A stretch of DNA of 64,000 nucleotides from Pseudonocardia sp. 73-21 (GCF_001899645.1 NZ_MKVV01000035.1:101263-165262); one strand, 5' to 3'; positions 18,383 to 30,236 are shown, counted from the first letter of the stretch. The notes: a model not told the origin generated them from the letters alone. Program-made: numbers and translations.

Positions 18383-19582
18383 GTGCCGGCGTTGGTCGTC
18401 CCGTACCGGGAGTTCCTGCTCGCCGGGCTGACGGCGGCGGTCATCACGTTCCTGCTGGTCGGGCCGGTGCGGGTGCTCGCGCTCAAGCTCGGCGCGGTCG
18501 CCTGGCCCCGTGGGCGCGACGTCCACGTCACGCCCACGCCGCGCTGGGGCGGGATCGCGATGCTCGGCGGCGTGCTCGCCGGGGTGCTGATGGCGTTCCA
18601 GCTGCCGGCGCTGCGGCTGGCCTTCGACTTCTCCAACGAGGTCGTCGGCGTCATGATCGCCGCCGTGGTGCTCGTGGTCGTCGGCGCGCTCGACGACCGC
18701 TACGACCTCGACGCGCTCACGAAGTTCGCCGGCCAGGTGATGTCGGCCGGCATCCTGGTCATCTTCGGCGTGCAGTGGGTGTCGCTGTGGGTGCCGTGGG
18801 GCGGCACCGGCCAGGGCAACTTCCTGGTGCTCGGGCTGGAGCAGGGCCTGCTGGTCACGGTGCTGCTGACCGTGGCGCTGGTGAACGCGATGAACTTCGT
18901 CGACGGCCTCGACGGACTGGCCGCGGGCCTGGGCATGATCTCGGCGGTGGCCAGCGGGGCGTTCGCGCTCGGGCTGATCGTCAAGGTGGGCAACGACCCG
19001 TCCTACTACTCGCCCGCGCTCATCGCCGCGGTGCTCGCCGGGGCCTGTCTGGGCTTCCTGCCGCACAACTTCAACCCGGCCCGGATCTTCATGGGCGACT
19101 CCGGCTCGATGCTGATCGGCCTGCTGCTCGCGGCCGCCAGCACCATGGAGTCGGGCAAGACCCCGCTCGACGAGAACGCCTCGTTCAACGCGCTGGCGCT
19201 GTTCGCGCCGGTGATCGTGCTCGCGTCCGTGGTGTTCGTGCCCGTGCTGGACCTGCTGATGGCCGTGGTCCGGCGCACCCGCAAGGGGATGAGCCCGTTC
19301 GCGCCGGACAAGATGCACCTGCACCACCGGCTGCTCGAGATCGGTCACAGCCACCGGCGCGCGGTGCTGCTGATCTACCTGTGGGCCGGTGTGCTCGCGT
19401 TCGGGGCCGTGGCGCTGTCGCTCATCGGCGACCCGGCGGTCGTCCTGTGGGCCGTCGGGATCGGCCTGCTGCTCGCCGTGCTCGCCTCGCTGGTGCCGCG
19501 GGCGCGCCGTCGTGCGGCGGCCGCCCCGGCCACCGCCCCGGTGCCGCCGGTCCAGCGTACCGGACGAAGCACACATTCGTGA
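18383..19582 (+). CDS. wecA: Undecaprenyl/decaprenyl-phosphate GlcNAc-1-phosphate transferase
   Basis: About 400 residues with roughly eleven hydrophobic helices. It moves GlcNAc-1-phosphate from UDP-GlcNAc to a polyprenyl phosphate at the inner membrane, starting cell-wall linker synthesis (arabinogalactan type in related genera). Motifs are VVGALDDRYDLD, NAMNFVDGLDGLAAG, PARIFMGDSGSM and the HHRLLEIGHSHR loop. The start is uncertain. The ribosome site CGGAGGA (18356-18362) is ideally placed for ATC 18368, a very rare start, while GTG 18383 is 20 bp away. It lies just before the ATP synthase genes, as in mycobacteria. Confidence 0.9.
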   Translation: MPALVVPYREFLLAGLTAAVITFLLVGPVRVLALKLGAVAWPRGRDVHVTPTPRWGGIAMLGGVLAGVLMAFQLPALRLAFDFSNEVVGVMIAAVVLVVVGALDDRYDLDALTKFAGQVMSAGILVIFGVQWVSLWVPWGGTGQGNFLVLGLEQGLLVTVLLTVALVNAMNFVDGLDGLAAGLGMISAVASGAFALGLIVKVGNDPSYYSPALIAAVLAGACLGFLPHNFNPARIFMGDSGSMLIGLLLAAASTMESGKTPLDENASFNALALFAPVIVLASVVFVPVLDLLMAVVRRTRKGMSPFAPDKMHLHHRLLEIGHSHRRAVLLIYLWAGVLAFGAVALSLIGDPAVVLWAVGIGLLLAVLASLVPRARRRAAAAPATAPVPPVQRTGRSTHS

Positions 19583-20018
19583 TCTTGCTCACCGCCCGAG
19601 GGTGGTGACGGCACGTGGTCGTGGCAGATCCCCGGTCCCACTCGGCCAGGTGGTCGAACGGGATCGCGCATCCGGATCTGCGGCGGAGCGTGTCTGACCT
19701 CGGTGGAACGTCCCGCCTGCCGCCTTCGATCGGTGCGCCCCGGTCGTGCCGTCCGGTGGGGTCGTCCACCTGTCCGTTCCGACCGTCTCGATCACCCTTG
19801 TGAATTTGTGCACGAGCGGCCTTGTCGCAGGTCATGGGGTGTAAGGAGGGTCGGTGACCCTGTGGTAACGTCGCCGCTGCCGGGATGGTTGCCGCCCGGA
19901 TATCCGATTCAGCATGGCCCTCCCGACGGTGCGAGCGAACTCCGTCCGGAGACACGACTGGAGGAGTTGCCCTTGACGGTGGACCGCACACGGTGTTCTG
20001 CGTGACCAGCCCTCCAGT
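19583..20018 (+). promoter_or_regulatory. Upstream region of the ATP synthase operon
   Basis: About 436 bp without a supported gene. It should hold the atp promoter; TAACGT at 19866-19871 is a plausible -10 but no clear -35 fits. A tiny ORF (TTG 19973 to TGA 20005, MTVDRTRCSA) has a good ribosome site GAGGAG (19961-19966) and ends 14 bp before the first atp gene. It could be a leader peptide or the displaced start of the next gene. Confidence 0.35.
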
Positions 20019-20219
20019 GTGAGCGGAAACGGTCCGGGCCTCGGTGATCTGTTCGGCCTGGGTGTTGCGCTCGCCGCCAACCTGGCCGTCGGGTTCGGTC
20101 TCGGTTGGCTCCTGGACACGGCTGTGGGCACGTTCCCCGTCTTCGCGTTCGTCGGCTTCGGGCTCGGTCTGGTCTCTGCAGGTGCAACGGTGTATCGGCT
20201 GTCGAAGAGGTTCATGTGA
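20019..20219 (+). CDS. AtpZ/AtpI-like small membrane protein
   Basis: 66 residues with two transmembrane helices: FGLGVALAANLAVGFGLGWL, then TFPVFAFVGFGLGLVSAGAT. It ends with a basic tail, YRLSKRFM. This is the AtpZ/AtpI type that opens many ATP synthase operons and helps c-ring assembly or magnesium handling. GTG 20019 lacks a strong ribosome site, and the frame can be extended upstream to CTG 19998 (LRDQPSSVSGNGPG), so the true start is unsettled. It is 37 bp before the next atp gene. Confidence 0.75.
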   Translation: MSGNGPGLGDLFGLGVALAANLAVGFGLGWLLDTAVGTFPVFAFVGFGLGLVSAGATVYRLSKRFM

Positions 20220-20256
20220 GTGACGCAAGGCCCAATGTCCTGAATGGGAGAGTGAT

Positions 20257-20670
20257 GTGACGTCGATGCCGGGTGCGGACGCGCCCTACATCCCGCCCAA
20301 CATCCGGTCCGTCTTCCGTCGTTCGGTCATCGCCGCCGCCGTGGCGGCCGTGCTGGCCGTCGTCGTCCTCGTCGTCCTCCAGCAGGCTCTCTGGGGCGTC
20401 TTCCTCGCCGCCGGCCTCGGTCTCGGCGTGCTCAACCTGGCCATGGTCCAGCGGGCCGCCGCGTCCTACGCCAACCGTGGTGGGTCCGGCAAGAAGGGCT
20501 TCGCGGTCGGCTCCATCGGCCGCCTCGCCGTCATCTCCGTCATCGCCTTCGGGTGCGCCGTGTTCTTCCGGCCGGCCGGCATCGGCGCCATCGTCGGGGT
20601 CGCCGTCTTCCAGTTCATCGCCGCCGTCGTGGCGGCCATTCCCATCACGAAAGAGGTGCGCTCGTGGTGA
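20257..20670 (+). CDS. atpI: ATP synthase subunit I-like membrane protein
   Basis: 137 residues with four hydrophobic segments. It carries the marks of the small AtpI/Atp1 proteins that precede atpB: a charged N-terminus followed by paired helices and GIGAIVGVAVFQFIAAVVAAI. It probably helps Fo assembly. GTG 20257 follows GGGAGAGTG; an ATG at 20266 is also possible. Its stop TGA (20668-20670) overlaps the atpB start, showing translational coupling. Confidence 0.75.
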   Translation: MTSMPGADAPYIPPNIRSVFRRSVIAAAVAAVLAVVVLVVLQQALWGVFLAAGLGLGVLNLAMVQRAAASYANRGGSGKKGFAVGSIGRLAVISVIAFGCAVFFRPAGIGAIVGVAVFQFIAAVVAAIPITKEVRSW

Positions 20671-21389
20671 GCGGCAACATCGTCCTGGCCGCCGGCGGTG
20701 GCGTCTCCGTCGGGGAGCACTGGACAGGGTCGATCTTCGGCATGTCCGTCAACCTCGACACGATCGTCGCCACCCTGATCGCGGGGGCCATCGTGATCGG
20801 GCTGGGCCTCTACGTGGCGCGCGGCGCGAGCGTCGGCAGGCCGACCAAGGTGCAGCTGGCGTTCGAGACCACCAAGGACGCCATCGAGGACCAGGTGGAG
20901 CAGAGCCTCGGGATCCGCACCGCGCCGTGGGTGGTGCCGTTCGCCTTCGCGATCGCCCTGATGATCCTCTTCTGCAACCTCCTGGCGATCCTGCCCACCG
21001 AGGAGGTCCTGCCTCCGCCCACCGCCGACACGAACCTGACGTTCGCGCTCTCGCTGGTGGTCATGCTCTGCGTCTGGTTCACCGCCATCAAGCGGAACCC
21101 GGGCCACTTCTTCGGTGAGTTCAAGAACCCGCTGGCCATCATCGAGGAGATCGTCAAGCCGCTCTCGCTGGCTCTGCGACTGTTCGGCAACGTGCTGTCC
21201 GGCGTGATCATGATCCAGGTCATCGTGCTGCTGCCCATCTACGTCTTCTGGGTGCCGTTCACGATCTGGAAGCTGTTCGACATCTTCATCGGTGTCCTGC
21301 AGGCCGTGATCTTCACCGTGCTCACCATCGTCTACTTCGGACAGGCCGTCGTGAACGAGGACGTCAAGGCCGCCGAAGGCGCTCACTGA
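20664..21389 (+). CDS. atpB: ATP synthase Fo subunit a
   Basis: 241 residues. This membrane subunit forms the proton half-channels. The essential arginine is R172 in [16 protein letters not shown]. Five to six helices follow a periplasmic N-terminus, and [13 protein letters not shown] and [13 protein letters not shown] are typical of actinobacterial AtpB. Two adjacent GTG codons (20664, 20667) both overlap the end of the upstream gene. The next gene, atpE, follows after 46 bp with its own ribosome site. Confidence 0.95.
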   Translation: MVSGNIVLAAGGGVSVGEHWTGSIFGMSVNLDTIVATLIAGAIVIGLGLYVARGASVGRPTKVQLAFETTKDAIEDQVEQSLGIRTAPWVVPFAFAIALMILFCNLLAILPTEEVLPPPTADTNLTFALSLVVMLCVWFTAIKRNPGHFFGEFKNPLAIIEEIVKPLSLALRLFGNVLSGVIMIQVIVLLPIYVFWVPFTIWKLFDIFIGVLQAVIFTVLTIVYFGQAVVNEDVKAAEGAH

Positions 21390-21435
21390 TCCACTGCTCC
21401 CCCCTCGACGTTGTACAACCATTGAAGGAGAGAAA

Positions 21436-21717
21436 GTGTCTGCCACGATCTACCTGGCCCAGGCCGCCGCTGACACCAGCACCCTGAAGGCCGCCGGCCT
21501 CCTCGCCGGTGGTATCGCCCTCGCCGGTGGCGCCATCGGTGCGGCCATCGGTGACGGTTACGCCGGTGGTCAGGTCATCGCCGGTATCGCCCGCCAGCCG
21601 GAGGCCCAGGGCCGTCTGTTCGGCCAGTTCCTGATCACCGTCGGTCTCTGTGAGGCCGCGTACTTCATCAACCTGGCCTTCATGGCGCTGTTCGTCTTCG
21701 CCACGCCCGGCGCCTGA
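21436..21717 (+). CDS. atpE: ATP synthase Fo subunit c
   Basis: 93 residues forming a two-helix hairpin of the rotor ring. The first helix has the GGxGxG-like run [18 protein letters not shown]. The polar loop is ARQPEAQG. The proton-binding acid is E73 in [15 protein letters not shown], the position bound by diarylquinolines in mycobacteria. The residue before it is Cys, whereas I recall a small aliphatic residue such as Val there in mycobacteria. GTG 21436 follows GAAGGAGAG, a strong ribosome site that suits the high dosage of subunit c. Confidence 0.95.
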   Translation: MSATIYLAQAAADTSTLKAAGLLAGGIALAGGAIGAAIGDGYAGGQVIAGIARQPEAQGRLFGQFLITVGLCEAAYFINLAFMALFVFATPGA

Positions 21718-21742
21718 CTCCTCCACCTGAGCGGAGCTCACG

Positions 21743-22309
21743 ATGACTGGATCGGTCCTCGCCGCTGAAGGCGGCAGTACCAACAACTTCCTCATTCCCG
21801 ACTTCACGCTGGTCATCGAGGTTCTGGCCTTCCTGCTGATCCTCTTCATCCTGCGCAAGTACGTGTGGCCGCCTCTCTCGAAGGCCATGAACGACCGGCA
21901 GGCGATGATCCGCAAGCAGGTCGAGGACAGCGAGGAGGCCACCCGCAAGCTCAAGCAGGCCGAGGAGCGCTACGAGTCGGCCCTGGCCGAGGCGCGCACC
22001 GAGGCCGCTCGCATCCGCGACGACGCCCGGGCCGATGCCACGCGCATCCGCGAGGAGCTCAAGGAGCAGGCGGAGGCCGAGGTCGCCCGCATCCGGCAGC
22101 GCGGCGAGGAGCAGCTGGCGAGCCAGCGGGACCAGACCGTTCGTGAGCTGCGCACCGAGATCGGCGGCCTGTCCATGCAGCTGGCCGAGCGGATCGTCGG
22201 CAACTCCCTGGGCGACGAGAGCAGCCGCCGGGCCACGGTCGACAGCTTCCTCTCCGAGCTGGAGGGCCTTCCCGCGCAGGGCGCCGGCACCGGCGGCGGA
22301 CAGAGCTGA
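21743..22309 (+). CDS. atpF: ATP synthase Fo subunit b
   Basis: 188 residues. One N-terminal transmembrane helix (about 16-38, FTLVIEVLAFLLILFILRKYVW) is followed by a long charged coiled coil rich in E, R and A, and ends near the delta-binding C-terminus. It forms the peripheral stalk. ATG 21743 is preceded by GCGGAGCTC. The stop overlaps the atpH start by one base (TGATG). Confidence 0.94.
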   Translation: MTGSVLAAEGGSTNNFLIPDFTLVIEVLAFLLILFILRKYVWPPLSKAMNDRQAMIRKQVEDSEEATRKLKQAEERYESALAEARTEAARIRDDARADATRIREELKEQAEAEVARIRQRGEEQLASQRDQTVRELRTEIGGLSMQLAERIVGNSLGDESSRRATVDSFLSELEGLPAQGAGTGGGQS

Positions 22310-23139
22310 TGGCGGCCGTACTCCAGTCCGCCAGCCGCGACGCGCTGGCCGAGGCGGGCGACCACCTCGACGCCCGCGTCGACGGCTCGTCGGCGGCCGA
22401 CCTCAAGCAGCTGGGCGACGACCTGTTCGCCGTGCTGCGGCTGCTGACCACCGAGATCGGGCTCCGGCGTTCGCTCGCCGACCCCACCACCCCCGGGGCG
22501 GCCCGCTCGGGTCTCGCCGACCGCCTGCTGAACGGCAAGATCAGCCGTTCCGCGCTGGACGTGGTGAACGACCTCGTGTCGGCCCGCTGGTCGAGGACCG
22601 GTGACCTCCTGGAGGGCGTCGAGGTGCTGGCCCGGCGGGCCACGCTGGGCGTCGCGGAGAAGGACAGCACCCTCGACGACGTCGAGGACCAGCTGTTCCG
22701 CTTCGGTCGCATCCTCGACCGCGAGCCGCAGCTCTCCTCGCTGCTGGCCGACCAGAGCACCCCGGCCGACAAGCGCGTCGCGTTGCTGCACACGGTGCTC
22801 GGCGGCAAGGTCTCGCCCGTCGCGGAGACGCTGCTGGAGCAGACCGTCCGCATCCCCCGCGGCCGCAACCTGCAGGTCGCGGCCGAGGAGCTCTCGGAGC
22901 TCGCGGCCGCCCGCCGCGACCGCTACGTCGCGCACGTCCGCACCCCGGTGCGGCTCACGGCGGAGCAGGAGCAGCGGCTCACCGACTCCCTCACCAGGCT
23001 CTACAACCGGCCGATCTCGTTGCAGGTCGAGCTCGATCCCTCGTTGCTGGGCGGCCTCGTCGTCCAGGTCGGCGGAGAGCTCATCGACGGCAGCGTGTCC
23101 AGCAAGCTCGCCACGGCGCGACGCAAGCTGCCGAGCTGA
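22309..23139 (+). CDS. atpH: ATP synthase subunit delta
   Basis: 276 residues. The C-terminal ~180 residues form the F1 delta (OSCP) domain that joins the stalk to F1, with the ending LLGGLVVQVGGELIDGSVSSKL. The extra N-terminal ~90 residues make it longer than the ~180-residue subunit of most bacteria; long delta subunits are known in actinobacteria, where mycobacteria even fuse a b-like segment. It is coupled to atpF by a one-base overlap. Confidence 0.93.
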   Translation: MAAVLQSASRDALAEAGDHLDARVDGSSAADLKQLGDDLFAVLRLLTTEIGLRRSLADPTTPGAARSGLADRLLNGKISRSALDVVNDLVSARWSRTGDLLEGVEVLARRATLGVAEKDSTLDDVEDQLFRFGRILDREPQLSSLLADQSTPADKRVALLHTVLGGKVSPVAETLLEQTVRIPRGRNLQVAAEELSELAAARRDRYVAHVRTPVRLTAEQEQRLTDSLTRLYNRPISLQVELDPSLLGGLVVQVGGELIDGSVSSKLATARRKLPS

Positions 23140-23202
23140 GCCACCCATGACCGCCCCCGCCCGCGACGCAGATCGCGCATCAGATAGGAAGACGGAACAG
23201 CC

Positions 23203-24846
23203 ATGACTGAGCTGACGATCTCCTCCGAGGAGATCCGGAGTGCGATCTCCGGCTACGTCTCGTCGCTGGAGACCGAAACCTCCCGCGAGGAGGTGGGCAC
23301 CGTCTCCGACACCGGCGACGGCATCGCGCACGTCGAGGGCCTGCCCTCGTGCATGACCAACGAGCTGCTGGAGTTCTCCGGCGGCGTCCTCGGGGTGGCG
23401 CTCAACCTCGACCAGCGCGAGATCGGCGCGGTCGTCCTCGGGGCCTACGGCGGCATCGAGGAGGGCCAGCAGGTCCGGCGCACGGGCAATATCCTCTCGG
23501 TGCCCGTCGGCGACAACTTCCTGGGCCGGGTCATCGACCCCCTGGGTGCGCCGATCGACGGCCTGGGCGACATCGAGGCCGAGACGCAGCGCGTGCTCGA
23601 GCTGCAGGCCGCCTCGGTGGTCGAGCGCCAGAGTGTGTCGGAGCCCCTGCAGACCGGCATCAAGGCCATCGACGCCATGACGCCGATCGGCCGCGGCCAG
23701 CGACAGCTGATCATCGGTGACCGCAAGACCGGCAAGACCGCGGTCTGCGTCGACACGATCATCAACCAGAAGCAGAACTGGGAGAGCGGCGACCCGAAGA
23801 AGCAGGTCCGCTGCATCTACGTCGCCATCGGCCAGAAGGGCTCCACGATCGCCGGCATCCGGCAGTCGCTGGAGGACGCGGGCGCGCTCGAGTACACCAC
23901 GATCGTCGCGGCTCCCGCCTCCGACCCGGCCGGCTTCAAGTGGCTCGCCCCCTACACCGGCTCGGCGCTGGGCCAGCACTGGATGTACCAGGGCAACCAC
24001 GTCCTCATCATCTTCGACGACCTGTCCAAGCAGGCCGACGCCTACCGCGCCATCTCGCTGCTGCTGCGCCGCCCGCCGGGCCGCGAGGCGTACCCCGGCG
24101 ACGTCTTCTACCTGCACTCCCGCCTGCTGGAGCGTTGCGCGAAGCTGTCGGACGAGCTGGGCGCGGGCTCGATGACCGGCCTGCCGATCATCGAGACCAA
24201 GGCCAACGACGTGTCGGCGTTCATCCCGACCAACGTCATCTCGATCACCGACGGCCAGGTCTTCCTGGAGTCCGACCTGTTCAACCAGGGCGTCCGGCCC
24301 GCCATCAACGTCGGTATCTCGGTCTCCCGGGTCGGTGGCTCGGCGCAGATCAAGGCGATGAAGTCGGTGTCCGGCTCGCTGCGTCTCGACCTGTCGCAGT
24401 ACCGCGAGCTGGAGGCCTTCGCCGCGTTCGGCTCCGACCTGGACGAGGCCTCCGCGCGCGCGCTGGGCCGCGGTAGCCGCCTGGTCGAGCTGCTCAAGCA
24501 GGGCCAGTACGCACCGCAGCCCGTCGAGGAGCAGGTGGCCTCGCTGTGGCTGGGCACCACCGGCCAGCTCGACTCGGTCCCGGTGGCCGACATCCAGCGC
24601 TTCGAGTCGGAGTTCCTCGACAACCTCCGTCGCAACGAGGAGGGCGCCCTCGCCGAGATCCGCGACAGCGGCAAGCTCACCGACGAGAACATCGCCCGCC
24701 TCGAGGACGTGACGAAGAAGTTCAAGGAGCAGTTCACGGCCTCGGACGGCTCGTCGGTCGTCCCGAAGGACGAGAAGGCGCTCGACGAGGACGAGGTCGA
24801 CCAGGAGACCGTCAAGGTCAACAAGCCGGCTCCGGCCACGAGCTGA
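23203..24846 (+). CDS. atpA: ATP synthase subunit alpha
   Basis: 547 residues. This non-catalytic nucleotide-binding subunit of the F1 head has the Walker A motif GDRKTGKT at 172-179 and the alpha signature [17 protein letters not shown]. The C-terminus has an extension of about 35 charged residues ending in NKPAPATS, as seen in mycobacterial alpha subunits, where it restrains ATP hydrolysis. The ribosome site GATAGGAAG precedes ATG 23203. Confidence 0.96.
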   Translation: MTELTISSEEIRSAISGYVSSLETETSREEVGTVSDTGDGIAHVEGLPSCMTNELLEFSGGVLGVALNLDQREIGAVVLGAYGGIEEGQQVRRTGNILSVPVGDNFLGRVIDPLGAPIDGLGDIEAETQRVLELQAASVVERQSVSEPLQTGIKAIDAMTPIGRGQRQLIIGDRKTGKTAVCVDTIINQKQNWESGDPKKQVRCIYVAIGQKGSTIAGIRQSLEDAGALEYTTIVAAPASDPAGFKWLAPYTGSALGQHWMYQGNHVLIIFDDLSKQADAYRAISLLLRRPPGREAYPGDVFYLHSRLLERCAKLSDELGAGSMTGLPIIETKANDVSAFIPTNVISITDGQVFLESDLFNQGVRPAINVGISVSRVGGSAQIKAMKSVSGSLRLDLSQYRELEAFAAFGSDLDEASARALGRGSRLVELLKQGQYAPQPVEEQVASLWLGTTGQLDSVPVADIQRFESEFLDNLRRNEEGALAEIRDSGKLTDENIARLEDVTKKFKEQFTASDGSSVVPKDEKALDEDEVDQETVKVNKPAPATS

Positions 24847-24858
24847 TCGGGTAGCGCA

Positions 24859-27263
<2,405 letters not shown>

Positions 27264-27266
27264 ACC

Positions 27267-27650
27267 ATGGCGGACATGACGGTTGAGCTGGTCGCGGTCG
27301 AGCGGCGGATCTGGTCGGGAGAGGCCACCTTCGTCGTCGCCCGCACCACCATGGGTGAGATCGGCATCCTCCCGGGGCACGAGCCCACGCTCGCGCAGCT
27401 GGAGGAGGCCGGTGTCGTCCGCATCGACGGCACGGACGGCTCCGCCATCACGGTGGCCGTGCACGGCGGCTTCCTCCACGTCTCGCCCGACGGCGTGACG
27501 ATCCTGGCGGAGTCCGCCGAGGTCTCCACGGAGATCGACGAGTCGCGGGCCCGTTCGGCGCTGCAGCGCGCCGACGAGTCCGACCCCGACGGTGCGGCCG
27601 CCGCCGCACGGGCGCGTGCGCGGCTGAAAGCCGCCGGCGCGGCCGAGTAG
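27267..27650 (+). CDS. atpC: ATP synthase subunit epsilon
   Basis: 127 residues. The N-terminal beta sandwich has [20 protein letters not shown], and the C-terminal helical hairpin is rich in A, R and E ([21 protein letters not shown]). It couples rotor and head and can inhibit hydrolysis. It ends the structural atp genes. A small membrane protein gene starts 10 bp later and may be cotranscribed. Confidence 0.94.
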   Translation: MADMTVELVAVERRIWSGEATFVVARTTMGEIGILPGHEPTLAQLEEAGVVRIDGTDGSAITVAVHGGFLHVSPDGVTILAESAEVSTEIDESRARSALQRADESDPDGAAAAARARARLKAAGAAE

Positions 27651-27660
27651 CCGGGCCGCA

Positions 27661-28113
27661 GTGGGAGAAACGGCGTTCGTCGTCGGCATCCTGCTGCTGG
27701 CCGCATGCTTGTGCCTGGGATACCTCGCCTTTAGGCGAGTACGCCTCATGCGGGGCGGTGGTGTGGACGTCTGTCTGCGCCGCCGCCCCGCTGTGCTGTC
27801 CAAGGACGCCTCGGCGGGATGGCACTTCGGCGTGGGCCGGTACCGGGGCGACCAGTTCGCCTGGTACCGGCTCACGTCGTTCCGGCCCGGTGCCACGATC
27901 GTGCTCGACCGCACCGACCTGGAGATCGTCGAGCGCCGGGCCCCGCTGGACGCCGAGACCTACGCGATCCCGAACGCGGCGTGGGTGCTCCGCTGCCGCG
28001 GGCGCGGTACCGACCTGGAGCTCGCCATGGCCCCCGGGGTGCTCACGGGCTTCCTGTCGTGGCTGGAGGCCCGCCCGCCCGGCCTGAGCACGGGCTACCG
28101 CCAGGCCTCCTGA
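27661..28113 (+). CDS. DUF2550 family membrane protein
   Basis: 150 residues from GTG 27661. One N-terminal helix (TAFVVGILLLAACLCLGYLAF) is followed by a soluble DUF2550 domain with WHFGVGRYRGDQFAWYRL and AWVLRCRGRGTDLELAMAPG. Proteins of this family follow atpC in mycobacteria and other actinomycetes. The function is unknown; a link to the ATP synthase is suggested only by constant position. Confidence 0.88.
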   Translation: MGETAFVVGILLLAACLCLGYLAFRRVRLMRGGGVDVCLRRRPAVLSKDASAGWHFGVGRYRGDQFAWYRLTSFRPGATIVLDRTDLEIVERRAPLDAETYAIPNAAWVLRCRGRGTDLELAMAPGVLTGFLSWLEARPPGLSTGYRQAS

Positions 28114-28126
28114 CCCTGCCACGCCC

Positions 28127-28334
28127 CGCGAGTCGTGCCCTGGGCGCCCGCGAGTCGTGCCCTGAGCACCCGCGAGTCGGGGTCTGAGCGTGCACGATTC
28201 GGGCTGTCGGCGCGGCCGGGTCATGCACGGAGGCCCCGACTCGCGGGCACGGAGGCCCCGACTCGCGGGCACGGAGGCCCCGACTCGCGGGCACGGAGGC
28301 CCCGACTCGCGGGCACGGAGGCCCCGACTCGCGG
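28127..28334. repeat. 22-bp periodic repeat array with inverted halves (family B)
   Basis: Three 22-bp units in forward orientation begin CGCGAGTCG (28127, 28149, 28171). After a ~32-bp spacer, five perfect tandem units of GCACGGAGGCCCCGACTCGC plus GG run from 28225 to 28334. The latter are the reverse complement type, ending in CGACTCGCGG. The array fills the gap between the convergent DUF2550 and adenosyltransferase genes and could fold into a large hairpin acting as a two-way terminator. Confidence 0.85.
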
Positions 28335-28342
28335 GGTTGGGG

Positions 28343-28921
28343 TCAGGGGGTCGTCGGGCCGCCGGGGTGCCAGAGGACGTCGCCGCCGGGGTTCGCGACG
28401 CGGCCCAGGATGAACAGCAGATCGGACAGGCGGTTGAGGTACTTCGCCGTGAGCGGGTTGGTGCGCTCCGCGTCCTCCTCCAGCAGCGCCCAGACCGACC
28501 GTTCGGCGCGTCGGGTGACCGTGCGGGCGACGTGCAGGTACGCCCCGCCGGGGGTGCCGCCGGGCAGGATGAACGACTCCAGCTTCGGCAGGCCCTCGTT
28601 GAACGCGTCGCACCAGCCCTCGAGGCGCGTCACGTACTCCTCGGTGATGCGCAGCGGCGGGTACTCCGGGTCCGGAACGATGGGGGCGCAGAGGTCCGCG
28701 CCCACGTCGAACAGGTCGTTCTGGATCTGCGCCAGCGGCGCCAGGACCTCGGGGGACAGCCCCCCGACGGTCACGGCGACGCCCAGCGCGGCATTGCACT
28801 CGTCGGTGTCGGCGTAGGCGGCGAGCCGCACGTCGGTCTTGCGGACGCGGCTGAAGTCACCGAGGGCGGTGGTGCCGTCGTCGCCGGTCTTCGTGTAGAT
28901 CCTGGTCAGGTGCACGGCCAT
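28343..28921 (-). CDS. ATP:cob(I)alamin adenosyltransferase (PduO type)
   Basis: 192 residues. It transfers adenosyl from ATP to cob(I)alamin, making the coenzyme B12 used by acyl-CoA mutases. The N-terminal ATP loop is IYTKTGDDGTTALGDFSRV; ARTVTRRAERSVW and NRLSDLLFILGR form the helical-bundle active site. Start ATG 28921. It is divergent from murA, with starts 47 bp apart. The window also encodes a B12-dependent mutase (31703) and its GTPase chaperone (63487), its likely clients. Confidence 0.93.
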   Translation of the reverse strand: MAVHLTRIYTKTGDDGTTALGDFSRVRKTDVRLAAYADTDECNAALGVAVTVGGLSPEVLAPLAQIQNDLFDVGADLCAPIVPDPEYPPLRITEEYVTRLEGWCDAFNEGLPKLESFILPGGTPGGAYLHVARTVTRRAERSVWALLEEDAERTNPLTAKYLNRLSDLLFILGRVANPGGDVLWHPGGPTTP

Positions 28922-28953
28922 GGGGGGACGGTAGCCCGCCGCGGCGGAGGCGC

Positions 28954-28968
28954 TAGCGTCGCGGCTCG
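28954..28968 (+). promoter_or_regulatory. murA -10 box, leaderless
   Basis: TAGCGT (28954-28959) lies 8 bp before GTG 28968. There is no ribosome site between them. Confidence 0.45.
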
Positions 28969-30236
28969 TGGCAGAGCATTTCGCGGTGAGCGGCGGCGCC
29001 CGGTTGGTGGGCACCGTCGACGTGGTCGGCGCGAAGAACAGCGTCCTGAAACTGATGGCGGCGGCGCTGCTCGCCGAGGGCACGACGACCATCACGAACT
29101 GCCCGGAGATCCTCGACGTCCCGCTGATGGCCGACGTCCTGCGCAGCCTCGGCTGCACCGTGGACGTCGACGGCGACACGGTCACGATCGACGTGCCGGC
29201 CGAACCCGGTGCGCAGGCCGACTACAAGTCGGTGTCCAAGCTGCGGGCGTCGGTCTGCGTGCTGGGGCCGCTGGTGGCCCGCTGCCGGCGCGCGGTCGTT
29301 CCGCTCCCGGGCGGTGACGCGATCGGCTCGCGCCCCCTGGACATGCACCAGGCCGGCCTGCGCAAGCTCGGCGCCACCACCGAGATCGAGCACGGCCGCG
29401 TGGTGGCCACCGCCGAGACGCTGCGCGGCGCGCAGATCTGGCTGGACTTCCCCAGCGTCGGCGCCACCGAGAACATCCTCATGGCCGCGGTGCTCGCCGA
29501 GGGCACCACCGTGATCGACAACGCCGCGCGCGAGCCCGAGATCGTCGACCTCTGCCTGATGCTCTCGCAGATGGGCGCCAAGATCGACGGCGTCGGCACG
29601 TCCACGCTCACGGTGCACGGCGTCACCGGGCTCGCGCCCACCACGCACCGCGTGATCGGCGACCGGATCGTCGGTGCCACCTGGGCATTCGCCGCGGCGA
29701 TGACGCGCGGTCAGGTCACCGTGCGCGGGGTCGACCCGCACCACATCGACCTCGTCCTGGACAAGCTGCGCAGCGCCGGGGCGCGCACCGACATCGAGGC
29801 GGGCGGCTTCACCCTCACGATGGACGGCCGCCCCCGGGCCGTCGACTTCGTGACGCTGCCCTATCCCGGCTTCGCCACGGACCTGCAGCCGATGGCCATC
29901 GCGGTCTCCGCCGTGGCCGACGGCACCTCGATGATCACCGAGAACGTGTTCGAGAGCCGGTTCCGGTTCGTCGACGAGATGGTGCGGCTCGGGGCCGACG
30001 CGCGCACCGACGGCCACCACGCCGTCGTCCGGGGGGTCGACCGGCTCTCCAGCGCACCGGTCTGGGCCAGCGACATCCGCGCCGGTGCGGGACTGGTGCT
30101 GGCCGCCCTGTGCGCCGACGGCGTCACCGAGGTCTGGGACGTCGAGCACATCGACCGCGGCTACCCACGCTTCGTCGAGAACCTCCGGTCCCTGGGGGCG
30201 GAGATCTCGCGGGTGAGTGTCGATCCCGAGCGCTGA
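28968..30236 (+). CDS. murA: UDP-GlcNAc 1-carboxyvinyltransferase, Asp117 form
   Basis: 422 residues. It transfers enolpyruvate from PEP to UDP-GlcNAc, the first committed step of peptidoglycan synthesis. The inside-out alpha/beta barrel halves, K23-N24 ([10 protein letters not shown]) and the catalytic loop are present. In the loop [16 protein letters not shown], residue 117 is Asp (GAC 29316-29318) where most bacteria have the Cys that fosfomycin alkylates. Mycobacterial MurA has the same change and is intrinsically fosfomycin resistant. The gene follows the adenosyltransferase divergently, as in mycobacteria. Confidence 0.96.
   Translation: MAEHFAVSGGARLVGTVDVVGAKNSVLKLMAAALLAEGTTTITNCPEILDVPLMADVLRSLGCTVDVDGDTVTIDVPAEPGAQADYKSVSKLRASVCVLGPLVARCRRAVVPLPGGDAIGSRPLDMHQAGLRKLGATTEIEHGRVVATAETLRGAQIWLDFPSVGATENILMAAVLAEGTTVIDNAAREPEIVDLCLMLSQMGAKIDGVGTSTLTVHGVTGLAPTTHRVIGDRIVGATWAFAAAMTRGQVTVRGVDPHHIDLVLDKLRSAGARTDIEAGGFTLTMDGRPRAVDFVTLPYPGFATDLQPMAIAVSAVADGTSMITENVFESRFRFVDEMVRLGADARTDGHHAVVRGVDRLSSAPVWASDIRAGAGLVLAALCADGVTEVWDVEHIDRGYPRFVENLRSLGAEISRVSVDPER

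Noticed and set aside
28225-28334. CRISPR array
   Set aside because: The 22-bp units are directly adjacent with no spacers, and no cas gene is present.
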